Of a stretch of DNA of 64,000 nucleotides, positions 13,481-24,700 are shown one piece after another. Both the position numbers and the translations under genes were made by a program. Every line of letters starts with the position of its first letter. The stretch's first letter is position 1. The notes under the pieces were generated by a model, which saw only the letters and a program-made list of their open reading frames with translations, was not told where the DNA came from and ran no database searches. Origin of the DNA: Erythrocercus mccallii (lineage: Eukaryota > Chordata > Aves > Passeriformes > Dicruridae); contig VZRG01000731.1 of the NCBI GenBank assembly GCA_013397435.1, positions 236,403 through 300,402 of the forward strand. Direction: 5' to 3'.

Positions 13481-15670
13481 AAGGGCTCTGGTTACCTCTG
13501 GGAAAAGGACCTGACATTTTAAGCCAGGTAGCATTTTTAAGGAGGGGATGTGGTTCTTGTCTCCAGGGTACTTTCTAACTCATATTGATGATACACTTCC
13601 ATCCATTTTTCCAGGACAGCAGCTTCTGTGAGGCCATAGCTCAGGGAACTCCCAATGTGGCGTTATCTGCAGATTGACTCTAAGACAGGGCTGGCCTGTG
13701 CCGCTCCAGCCATCACGGTTTACTTTCCCAGCCATATTGTCTAAGCCTCAGCTTAGAGATCAACACCATTTTCTAAGAATACCAATAACCTCACGTTTTT
13801 CAGGCAGCGAGCCCTGACAAGACTGAGGCACACTAAGCCAGCAGCACTGTCCCTTGCCAGTGCCATGATATTTAGTAACACTTTCAGCTTCGAGAGTCTC
13901 CATTTTCCATAACAGTAAGCTGGAGGAGAAAATGCATGGCACTTAATATTTGCAAAACACAGATGCTGTGTTGCTTGAAAACTTCTGTCTAACCACACTG
14001 GGATCTGTGTTAGAAAGTCGGTATTTTACTGACTTCCAGTAAAATGGAAGAGATCCTTAACTGACTGCAGAAAAAGAGGTGCTGCTCTCCTGCATGGGGC
14101 TGAGAACAGGGAAGGAAGCTTCCTTGCAGGAAACAAAGCCCATGGTCAGTTTGTGGTTAGAAAGTCTTAGAAATGGACTTATGACTTGTGCCTGTTCCTA
14201 CCATCTCCACTTTCTCCACACTTCCTAAAGTTGGCATGAGTTCTTACTCTCAGCTCTTAGTGTAATGGAGAATGAAACATCTTAACAGTGGCTTGAATTT
14301 GGGCTTCAGCTTGAAGACTAAAGGCAATTTCACATGAATTTAAGTCAAACTAAGATGCCAGTTGAACCATATGGAGGAATGTTTTCCTTCAGATAAAAGC
14401 ATTACTTGCCCTAGGAAATAGTAATTACTCTGGTTTGGGTTTTTTTTTCACTCCCAAACAGAGACTGGTCAGATTCAAGAGATCTGCCTGACTTTGGGGA
14501 TACAAGCCAAAAGTAGAAGCATGTGGCTGGAAAGGAGATGGGTGTTTTTAACTTTGGCTGTGTGGTTTTAGGTGAACTTCAGGTGAAGCTGTCAGACTGC
14601 ACTGCAGAATTTGTGGTAGTCTCTGCAAGCAAGGGAAGAAAAGAACTATAGTTTCTCTTTTTTCCTTTGGTCCATAAATTATGTTCCTATGTCTGAAGAT
14701 ATGGCTATGAGATGATTAAGTCTGGCTGGGTAGAGAAGTGTCTGCAAATGTATGTCAAACAGAAGAGACTATTAGACCAGTCCAGTGCAGAAGCTTGTAC
14801 CTCTGTGCTCCCAGGTTTTTGGCTTTAATATACATCCCTGGACTTGGGGACCAGACAAAGGATCCCAAGGATCCTCTGATCCACAAATCATCCCATCACT
14901 TCTCCTGCAGAGGAGCCTGGGGAGCTGTACTCATCCCATGCAGTCAAATAAGCTCTTCAGTTGCTTGGACTCTAGCCAAGAGGTCTTTTTGTAGGTGGTC
15001 ACTATAATCTGAACACTAGTAAAATTAGTAGTCAAAGGGAAAAAGTACGTTCCAGACCCTTTAAAGCTTTGATAGAGGTACTTGGGCAGAAACAGCTACC
15101 TAAGACATTACTGTCTTTGGGTATCCTCCTCATACATCTGCTAACGGCTTCTGCTTCCATAGCCGAGAAAAGTCTGGCAGGGGTTTAGTCACATCAGGCA
15201 TCAGTTTGACATCTTAACTCAACATCAGTCCTTTAAGTTAAATTGCCTGATTTGACCTTGAAACAGACTGGCATGCATTCAGACAGTCTTCAAGGCGCAG
15301 GCAGAAACAAGTACTGCCCTTCAGGAACATTGTCATCTTCAGCAACCGCAGGCTGTGGTAACCATTTGCCCAGCTTCAGGTCCCTCTAAAACTGTATCAG
15401 AAACTTCACCTTAACGTTCCATAGCCTTTTGTTGATGCTTTGCTCTATATGCTGCACCAAATCTAATGTAGTTGGCTTTGCAAGAGCTGCATGCCCTAAA
15501 TTCAGTGAAAATACTTGGATAAAGAGCAAGAGAGCATTTGCTGTTCAGGCCATTAAAATGATACATCATCATCCCTTTGGAAGAATGAGTATGGCCCCAA
15601 CATTAATTCAGATCACAATTTTAATGTTTAAAAACTAAGAGGTAACAGGAGATCATAGAACTTGATACAT

Positions 15671-15680
15671 TTTATTTACA
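15671..15680 (-). terminator. Candidate distal poly(A) signal overlapping a Pumilio-type motif
   Basis: On the minus strand the ten bases read TGTAAATAAA. This contains the canonical AATAAA hexamer (15676-15671) and a UGUANAUA element (15680-15673). A second AATAAA lies 35 bases upstream at 15711-15706. Use of this site is inferred. Confidence 0.4.
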
Positions 15681-17027
15681 CATAGAAACTGAAAAAACTG
15701 TGTTGTTTATTTGGATATGAGCAGCACAAAGTTAACAGGTGATGTTAACAGGAGCAAAACATTACCGATGACTCACTTCAACAATCTATTAGAGATGAGC
15801 TTGTATCAAGCATACATCATTCAAACAACATTGTTTATACTGGATCTGTGTGAGCCTTAGCATATGTTGGGACACTAAAAACAGGTTCCTATAAACAATG
15901 TAAAGTTCAAGTCTAGTGGAAAAATACCTTTACAGTTTATATTTTGTTGGCTATAACACTGAAAACAAAACGTACACTGGTATTAATTTGAAAAACTCTG
16001 TAGAACTGACTGTATATAGGGTTTTTTCCCTTAAATTTGTGCTCAAGATACAAGCAAATGTTATTTCAAGTTTCATTTTCATCCAAGTCCATGAAGTAAA
16101 CATGGAAAAAACCCCACAATTATTTTTAGATGCATTTCTTAACCTCAATATTTCAGCAGTCCTGAAAAAACATTTCCATGCTTTCCCAGTGAGAAAAATC
16201 TATGCAAGGACTCTGATGGATGCACTCTCAGGACATACCCAGCCCTCCCTTCCCATCACCCTCACCCCTGGACATGCAGCTATCCAGTGACTTCTGCCTG
16301 TTCACAGGGTGGGATGTGCAAGCAGTGCCTGGCCAGGAAAGCTCTTGGCAGCCTCGAGTGCCAGTGTTTTGGTTGCATGAGAGCAGCAGGGTCTATGGCG
16401 GAGCAGCCACAGGACTCTGCAGGAGGGGAGGGGGCTGGAAATGGCACCAATTGCTCTGGTTGCTGCTGATGCCTAGCTTGCCATACTTTTTTTTTCTGAA
16501 CTACTGACATTTCTGATGGCTGAAAATGGAAATGCAGCTCTGTCCTGACTTCTGTTTGTACTAGTTGGGTAAATACACACCTGGATACAACACAGCATAA
16601 TGCTAGCTCAAATTGCTGGCTGCAGTTTGCCATGGTTTCTTCCATAAAGCCTTTTCAGCACTTTACTACCAACTGACCCCAGCTGAGGAGGTAAGAGGTA
16701 TCTGGGTACCAAAGGGGCCCTTTAACAAGGGAGATATTCTACCCAACAGGAAGACTGGCAAACTTGCTGTTGAGAAAACATGGACTGGAATGCACTGGAA
16801 TTAATCCTAGCATTTTAACTGGACCTTTTATTTCTCTTTTACTTTAGGGATGTAATTATAATTTCAAGTTTAGGATTTAACTTGTGAATTCTTAGGAGAA
16901 AGGATATACACTTTGCTAAGAAGCTAAAGTATCTGTATTTCTATTAAAATTATTCTTAATATGCAGAGCCTATCTCAACACTTCTATTCATAGGGGATAA
17001 ACAACTGCAAAAATATACAGCATCCTA

Positions 17028-17050
17028 TTTATTTACAATATATATGTACA
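17028..17050 (-). promoter_or_regulatory. Cluster of two Pumilio-type motifs with an AATAAA hexamer
   Basis: Within the inferred 3' UTR the minus strand carries TGTACATA at 17050-17043 and TGTAAATA at 17037-17030. The second overlaps AATAAA at 17033-17028. This could be a proximal poly(A) site or a Pumilio binding cluster. AT-rich DNA produces such motifs by chance, so confidence is limited. Confidence 0.3.
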
Positions 17051-20000
17051 TAAAAATGAAATTTCCTACAATACAACACAACTGCATAGATTTGTCTTCA
17101 GAAACATAGGTATGTGTACAGTTTGTGAATTCTAGACTTTCCAGCCCTGTACCTTTTATTAATTCATTATCTTTTTTTCACAGTTTGTTACAGAAATCCT
17201 TACATTAGATACAAATAAAACATTCTTTGCTGTACGTTATAGGAAAGAAGGATTTTCTGACGCCAAAGGCTCTGTGGATTTGTTTATGAAAGCACCGTGG
17301 CGCCAGCTGATAAAGCCATCTCATGGAGCTGCTGATGGAGCTGAGTACATTCTGTGGTGCCTTTCTCCTACAGGCACTGGGGTGGGGCATTAGGACTGGA
17401 GGTGGGACACCACCACACGAAAAGTTTTGTTTTGACCAAGGTGCTCTTTAGCCTTAATGTAAGGTTCAAGCAAAAAAATGTATAAATTTAAAGATAAGCT
17501 AGACATACCATTAATTGTTACTGTTTAGTACTCGGTATCAGAGAGCTGTGTTGCGCTTATGCATTGTAAGGCAGATGTACAGACAAAACTCACACATCAT
17601 CCAACCCACACTTGCATGTGTGACCTATTACAGGTGGAGCACAGGCTTTGGGTTCCTATGTGGCTCAGAAGAGCAGCCCTCGGAGTGGATGAGCATCCCC
17701 ATCCCTAACCTTGCAGGATGACACCAGCTGTTGTGCCCTAGGTTGCACATGTGCCAGGCACCACTTGGTCTATGTTAGCTCTACAAAAGGTCTGTGCAGA
17801 TGCACAGGTATTGGCCCTCTGACCAGGAGCAAGCACCACCCAGAGAGGTCACTGCCCCAAGATACTGTTCCTAAATAACAATTTACTGTGTTTTACTATC
17901 TAGGCATGTTTGCCATTGGACAGAGAAGGGCAGCTGTATTACAGTTGCTTTAAGCCCATAACTATTTCCTTTGCAATGTGCTGTGGACTAAAAGAGGCAG
18001 CAAGGCTGTCTTTTAAGTGTAGGATTAACTCTTAAAATCTTGTCAATAGTCCCTGCTTCTAACTAGTCCTTCCTTGTCCCTCATCGCTTGATTGTTGCTA
18101 CTACACAAATGAGAATTTTTCAAGTTTTTTGTTGCAGTTATTAGGAGCAATTTTGCATCCAGTCTATGACACTTGCAGTGCTCACCATAGTGATAAACTC
18201 TCTATGAAAAGAAAGCATGCTATCACCTACTAAGTAGATATGGTACTCTGGATCCTATTAATTTTACAACAGAGAAATTCCTACAGCATTTCACTGTGCT
18301 CTTAAAATCCTAACTAAAATGTGGGACTTGTACAATCGTGGCTACAGGTTCACTATTCCAAATGAACTGAATAACAGCAGTACATTTTACAGATAACCTC
18401 ATACAAATATTGTCATCCATCACTGATGTTGACAGTTACAGCAGGGTCTATTGCATTCTGTTAAGAATGTATAAACCTGATGAGAAAACAAAAAGCACGT
18501 TATTTCACGTTCATTACCACAGACATCAATAAACACATGATTCCTTTCCATAAATATCTATAAATATGATGCCAGTAAATCTGTCTAAGCAAAGTTCCTT
18601 CTTTTTTTTTTTTTCTTTTTTTTTTAAGAGACCCAGAAACAAAGTCTGTTTAAAGACTTAATAGTTTGGGTATCTATTTTTCAGTATATAAGACATGCTT
18701 TGGTGGTTCAGTACCTTGGGTAATTTAAGTTCTATGCACACTCAGCTCATTCTCCCTATTTATTCAGTAAAACTCCAGTATACAAATAAACTGGGGAAAA
18801 GGAGAAGGCAGAATAGCAAAGATGAGAGAGAGGAATAGTGATGGAAGAGATTTAGGAAGATGAACAATCAGTGACCCAACAGCCCTTCAAGTCAAAGGAA
18901 GCTGGGTGCCAAAACTCAATGGTGCGTATTTCAAACAGCAGACTACAGATTATTTGGGAGGGGAGAGGAAGGAGGGAGGACACGTGACCTTGCTGGAACC
19001 CTGTGCAGCAGATCAGACCTCTAGCTCATACCTGGATACTTGAAAATCATTCCTAGGATCTCATCTCTCACAAGCCCCCAGTGAACAAATCTACTACTGA
19101 TTACTACATTAATCAGCAGTAGAAGAAAGATAAAGGGGGAGGAAAGAACAAGAGCCTGGTAGCATCTTAAGGATAACACTGTACAGCATTCTCAGGTCTG
19201 AGTCAGGTTTTTAGGATAAGATCCAGAGAGATTATAAGGCACCTCAAAACCTGAAATGCAACCTCAGCAAGCTGAGTCAGAGAATGGAGTGAGGTGCTGG
19301 GCTTCTCCTGCAGTGACCACTGAGGGTTGGGTGCCTGCAAAAGGAAAACCACAGATTTACATCCCAAGCTGAGAAGATGCCTGGGATGAGGTGCAAAGAG
19401 ATAGGAACAAAGCACAGGCTCTTCTCCCCAGAGCTTGTCACTTGGTCTTGTAGGCTATGGTATGGACTTCTCTGTGAATAAGGGCAGGGATCAGTCCTAT
19501 AAGGGGACCTGTACCATCACAGGCAAGGGTCTGAAACCAGCCACAGGGAAGTACAAGGGGCCTTAGCACAGGGGTCCCAGGCAGCTCAGCGGTTTGTATG
19601 TTAAAGGCTGGGCTAGAGGGTGCTTGGGAGAAAGCATGATGCACCAGAGACCTAGCTTGGAGGTTTCCAGGGTTTCCAGTTTTGTTCTTGCTGCTGGGCT
19701 AATCCAAATACTTGAGCAACCTGTGGTATCCACTCTGCCTTATTTCTGGGTCACAGTGAAGTATCATCAGAGGCAAGCACCTCACTGCCTATGCTAAGGT
19801 ACAGATCTGGAAGTCTGGGCTTAGTAGGCTTAGTTTCTGCAGCATGAACAATCTACATCTCAATGCCCAAATTCCTAGGAAGGCCCCAAACTAACCTCTC
19901 TGGATGTTATCTTTAGAAACCAACTTTCAGGGTCCTGAGATGTGTTCTGTGATCTCAGCTTTCAGTGTTCTCAACTCTCAAGCCATGTAGGACAAGGCAA

Positions 20001-21687
20001 TGGCAACTGAGGCAATTCAGTAGCTCACAAAAATCCCAAGATCCCAAATACTCTATCCCTAACCTTAAAAAGAGCAAGTTGCAATGACAGGTTCCTCACA
20101 GCTAATGACGGTCTGCTTCCACAGTTACAAAGGGAGTTGTCTCCCTAGCTACTGAGCTACTCCCTAGCTCCTACAGCTACTGAGAACAAAAGGGTCACTG
20201 CATACAGACTGGTATGGCTTGAGCCATGAAGCGGGGCTCCCTTTAGCCATCAGTTCTTTCTTTCTTTCTCCACATTCATATTCTGAGACACTTTTTAGCT
20301 CACATGGTGAATGACACAAAGTGAACACGTTTACACTGCTGGCAGTGCACTAATAGAAGATGTCTGCTCAGGACGGTGAGTGATCACCTGCTTAGCTTTT
20401 GAGTCTCTACAAGTGGTTCTCTACACCAGCTATAAGGCATTAGGCAAATGCTTATTCTGTGGACAACTGTTGCAAGTTACAGTGTTTCTGCTAGTAGTAA
20501 TTGAATATCTTCTAATTGTTATGGAGAACTAATGAAAAAGGTAAATGAAATCTTTTAAATATAAAAAGTATTTCTGTTAATTTAAAGAAGTGTTGCTGAT
20601 TTCAATTACCATTAGAAATCTAGTAGTTTGGCAGAGTGAGTCAAATCCTGCTCCCACTGCTGTCAAAGACTCCACTGACTTCAGTGGGAGGAGGGTAGAG
20701 ACACAAAAGAGGAGCAAGTCCCTAGAAGGTATGGAAAAGGCATGAGGTATGATTAAATGCATAGGTTTTGATAAAACTGGAGCTTGGTATTTTTTTTTTT
20801 CTGAGAGCAATGGGGCATTACTAAACAGTTTAATGCTGAAGAAAATGCAGACTTCTTATGGAAATCTCCAAATGTCTGCTTCTCTTCATACTCAACTACT
20901 CATGGTTTGGGATCAAGTTCTGGTCAACCTCCAACTCAAGTGTGCCAGAGTAGTGGCTGGTGGTGGCTGTCCTCCTAATCCCTGCTCCGCATCACAAAGA
21001 CACACACACAGACACACACAGTCTGTTCCCCAGAGCCACGAATGGGCTAAGCCCTGGGGCCGGTTCACCCCCCAAAACATCAGGGAGAAGCACCAGATTT
21101 AGGACCTACGCTTACACAGCGCTCAGCTATGCTCTCGTGGTGCTTTTCATGCCTGTATTCAGAATGCTATAATTAACCCAGTGAGGCAAATGGTGCCTGA
21201 AACAGCAACAGAACAAACAAACAAACCAACAAACCAGATGCATACAATTAGAGAGCAGAGTTTTGGCTACAAGCGGGGGGAAGGATGTGAACAGACAACA
21301 CTCCAGTTGGAATTCATAGCAACAGGCACTGCTGCCCTAAAGGAGCAGAGCTTGTGGCTGGAGGGCTAAGGATAATAATGGAACAATGTAATTCATGGGT
21401 GGAAGAGGGGAAACTAATTGTGATGAATTTCTTTGAGCAATGCTCTATATAATCTCATGGACAATTAACACAGACTTTTTGCTGATCAGAGAGTGACATG
21501 CCTGTTGGAAGAATGGGTCTGTTTTCTGCAAGAAAATACTCCCATGACAGTATTTTCAGTACTGGGTAATCATTATTTGGATTTGATTTGAGTAAACTCA
21601 CAAAAGGTGGAATAGACAACAGAACGGATGGTTGCGATTTTGGTGTGTAGCAAACAGGGGTATCTTCTCTTGAGAAGAAGGTGAACT

Positions 21688-21789
21688 TCAGTGGCCTTCG
21701 GCACTGCCTCCTGATTGTACCCAGTCATAGATGACCAAGGGAATGCTCACTAGGGAAAACAATACCCCCAGTGCCAAGAAAAGAGAAGC
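21688..21789 (-). CDS. SLC38A1: SLC38A1 coding exon 15 (TM11, stop codon)
   Basis: 102 nt encode residues 455-487 and TGA at 21690-21688. ASLFLALGVLFSLVSIPLVI is TM11, and the short C-terminal tail ends in EGH as in mammals. The tail lacks the cysteine that I recall in the human DWAC motif; here it is DWVQ. The acceptor is TTTCAG after a long T tract. Confidence 0.97.
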   Translation of the reverse strand, partial: ASLFLALGVLFSLVSIPLVIYDWVQSGGSAEGH

Positions 21790-24700
21790 CTGAAACAAGA
21801 AAAAAAAAAAAGGAGAGAAGATTAACGAATAGAAAGAAAAGACAATTGATTCAAGTATGTTAACTTCTCTTAAGGAGATGTATAAGGTGATGTATCAAAG
21901 TTATCAGCTAAAATGAGCTAGCACTTCTGGTAAAGACAAGACTCACAGATAATTAAACAGATTAGCGTCATTAATAATTACTTGCTGAACACCAAACTAA
22001 TTATTTTTTTCTCCTTTCAATTCACTTCTTAAACTCTGATCATCCTTAAAGAGGATTAAGTGAGTCTGTTTTTAGGACTGATCAGCTCTGCTCTTTCCAA
22101 AGCCTCACAGAAATCAGTACATTCTTCCTATCGCATATGTATTCCTCAAAGGTCAGCCCTTTTGTCATGGGATCTGTGGATGCAGCCAAAGTGAAACGTT
22201 TTCTACCTGCCTGCTCAGAGAAGAAAGATCTGACTGTACAATGCTTCCAGTGCATGCCCCGTTATACTGGGAATACACAGGAGTGTTGCATCTTTTCAGC
22301 TGCAGCACTCTCTGGGGCTCACAGGAAATCTTTCCAAGGTCCATTCCTATCTGTTCATGCATTCCAACTGGCTAACATAACACTTCAGCTGGCTGCTTCA
22401 TGTGGAACCACCCCAAGTCTGACTCAGGTGCATTAAAACCATGAGGAATACTGCAAATGGAGCACTTTGCATGCTTTCTGGATCAACACACAGAAGCAGA
22501 GAGAGTTTGCTGTGCTGAAAGTCTTGTCAAAGTGGGCTAGAGGGCTTCCTGCATCCTGCTGATGGCTGCTGCTGCTTGCCAGCCAGGGAAATACCTCATT
22601 CCACAGAGAAGGGCCTCCCCCAAACACAAGATGCCTTGCACAGCATGGCCCCTCCACCAGGGGCCTCCCAGGGTAAGCAAAGGAGAAGGGCGAGCACAGC
22701 TGCCAGCTGACTGAAGCACAGAGGGAATGTAATGTAAAGGAGCTCACACATATGTTCAGATTAGGTCTGCTTTGCACCTAGCACATTAAAGAGAGTGACA
22801 AGATGGAAGTGTTGCATTGATGGGAATGAAATGCATACCCAAATCCTCTGAGTCAACTTTGATCCATCCTGCTGTGTAATTTTTAAATACAACGATGAAG
22901 GAAGAATGAAAATCAGCATATTGGCTGAAGTGACCCCTGCAAAATTGAAATGAATGAGTTTTGTTAACTGTCAGCAGCAGCTAATTATTGCATTGCTGAT
23001 TAGCAACTGTTTTTTTATTAGTAGTACAAAACCAGGATACTCTACCTACAACTCCAAAAATATCCTTCATGGATGGGATAAAAATGACTAACAGGTTGAT
23101 GATAACCAAAAGAACAAAAGTAACCAAAACATGACGGCATAAGTCAAATTTTGTTTTTCTGGCCATCTCGAATAATGATGAACGCACCTGTAGGGGGAGA
23201 GGGAGAGAGAGAGAGAGAGGAAGTTTTCTGTCAAGAACAGTGTGTGAGCAAATTCAAAGCTTCCTATGTTTATTTTAATTGGTTCTTCATATGACAAGTG
23301 CTGCATAGATCTGTCAGAAATTTTGGGTTGCCTGAAGTAATATCCTTCGAAATACTCCTTAAAATTAATTTGTTATTTTGTTATTTCAGAACTGTAGGAA
23401 CATGTGTATGTGCAGTAGGATATTCCTCTTTTTAACATGCCTTTTTGAATCCTTCTGCACTTAAAAAGGAACTTCAGCTCTGAGCCTGCTCCAGTAAAGT
23501 GATGTGATGTAAGAGAGGACCCTTGTACATTCAATTTAAAACAGGTTTAAGACCAAAAGTTATTTATTTATTTACTGCATAGAGACCTTCTCCAGAAGTT
23601 AGTGGGCGTCTGGCATGAGAAAAGACTAATCCAAGCTCAAGCTCTTTTTTTAGCTGCAACATTGTAGTCTCAGCCACCACTGGACTGTGGTTTGACCAAA
23701 TGTGCTGTGTACAGCTGTTACCAACTTCCAAACCATGCAGACCTTTTTACTTACAGTGAAAAACAGCACCGGCACAGTGAGTATCACTGCCACAATCACA
23801 GCCAAGCGCACGGTCAGGATAAGGATGTCATCTTTGCTCTGGTATTTGTGAAGCAGATCTGACTGCACATTCTCTATGGGGAAAGACAGTAAGGTAAGTG
23901 TTCTGGCAAAAGGGCAGTTACTCCACAAAAATCATTGCTTAACAACAGCCTTCTTGAACAACAAGTGATTTATCTGTAAACAAAAGAGTATGGAATGAAA
24001 CATCTGAGTTAAAACAGCACTTTGAACAAAATCCCAATGATCCCATTATTCCAGATTAATCCTTCTGGAGGCCTGATTTAGGAATGCATCTTAATTCATG
24101 ACAGCACATGCCTAACTCTAAGGTAATTTTCACTGTAGAAAAGACAACAGTGAGACACACATGAAAGCTCACTTACATATATACATATATGCAAAAATAG
24201 GTAAAGTGAAATCAGCTATTTTTAATTGCTTCTGTGGACTTTTTTTTAAGTTTCAAATGATATAAAAAAATACATGCACTGCAATGGCTGAACTTAATAT
24301 AAACTGCAAGGTCTTGAGCTGAATTAGTGTAAACAGCAAAAAAACTTCCAGCAAAAAGCAGTGCCCCTGTTCTCAACTAAGAACAAAGCCTATCTTGGGT
24401 CAGTTCTCAGCGGGACGCTCTGACATTTGCACTCAAATCCTTCAGCAGCTCCTCTGAGGGCTGCCAGCAGAGCCTGCAGCTCAGCTCCATGCTGGCCAGC
24501 AGCCCCAGCAGCCAAGACAAATCACAGGGGGTGTTTAACGGGGAGGTGCTGGCAATATTTTAATACAACCTCCTGCCAAAATGTTTCCTTGAAGCTGTGA
24601 TAAATAGTGCAAAGCAGGTCTGCGTGTACTAACCAGCAGGAAAACCAAGTTGCTCAGGGACCTACGTGTTTGCTTTGTAATTTTTAAATATCCAGGAGCA

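Larger units (their letters stand above)
1..15649. other. Intergenic DNA downstream of SLC38A1
   Basis: No gene can be supported here. The open frames are short, overlap in several frames and resemble no protein I know. The recognisable content is the CR1 fragment near 0.9-1.5 kb, the TTTG microsatellite, a T run and the possible LTR at 13.2 kb. In mammals SCAF11 is the next gene on this side, but none of it was recognised. Confidence 0.7.
15650..21687 (-). other. SLC38A1: Probable long 3' UTR of SLC38A1
   Basis: About 6 kb of AT-rich DNA follows the stop codon, with no coding potential and no repeat copies that I recognise. Mammalian SLC38A1 mRNA is about 8 kb with a 3' UTR of several kb (from memory), so this length is plausible. 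AATAAA signals on the minus strand occur at 17033-17028, 15711-15706 and 15676-15671. The last is my preferred end because a typical intergenic texture follows. Without RNA data the end is an inference, and shorter isoforms ending near 17000 are possible. Confidence 0.5.

Noticed and set aside
20999..21021. Short CA-rich stretch
   Set aside because: Interrupted and only about 20 bases long; not a notable microsatellite.
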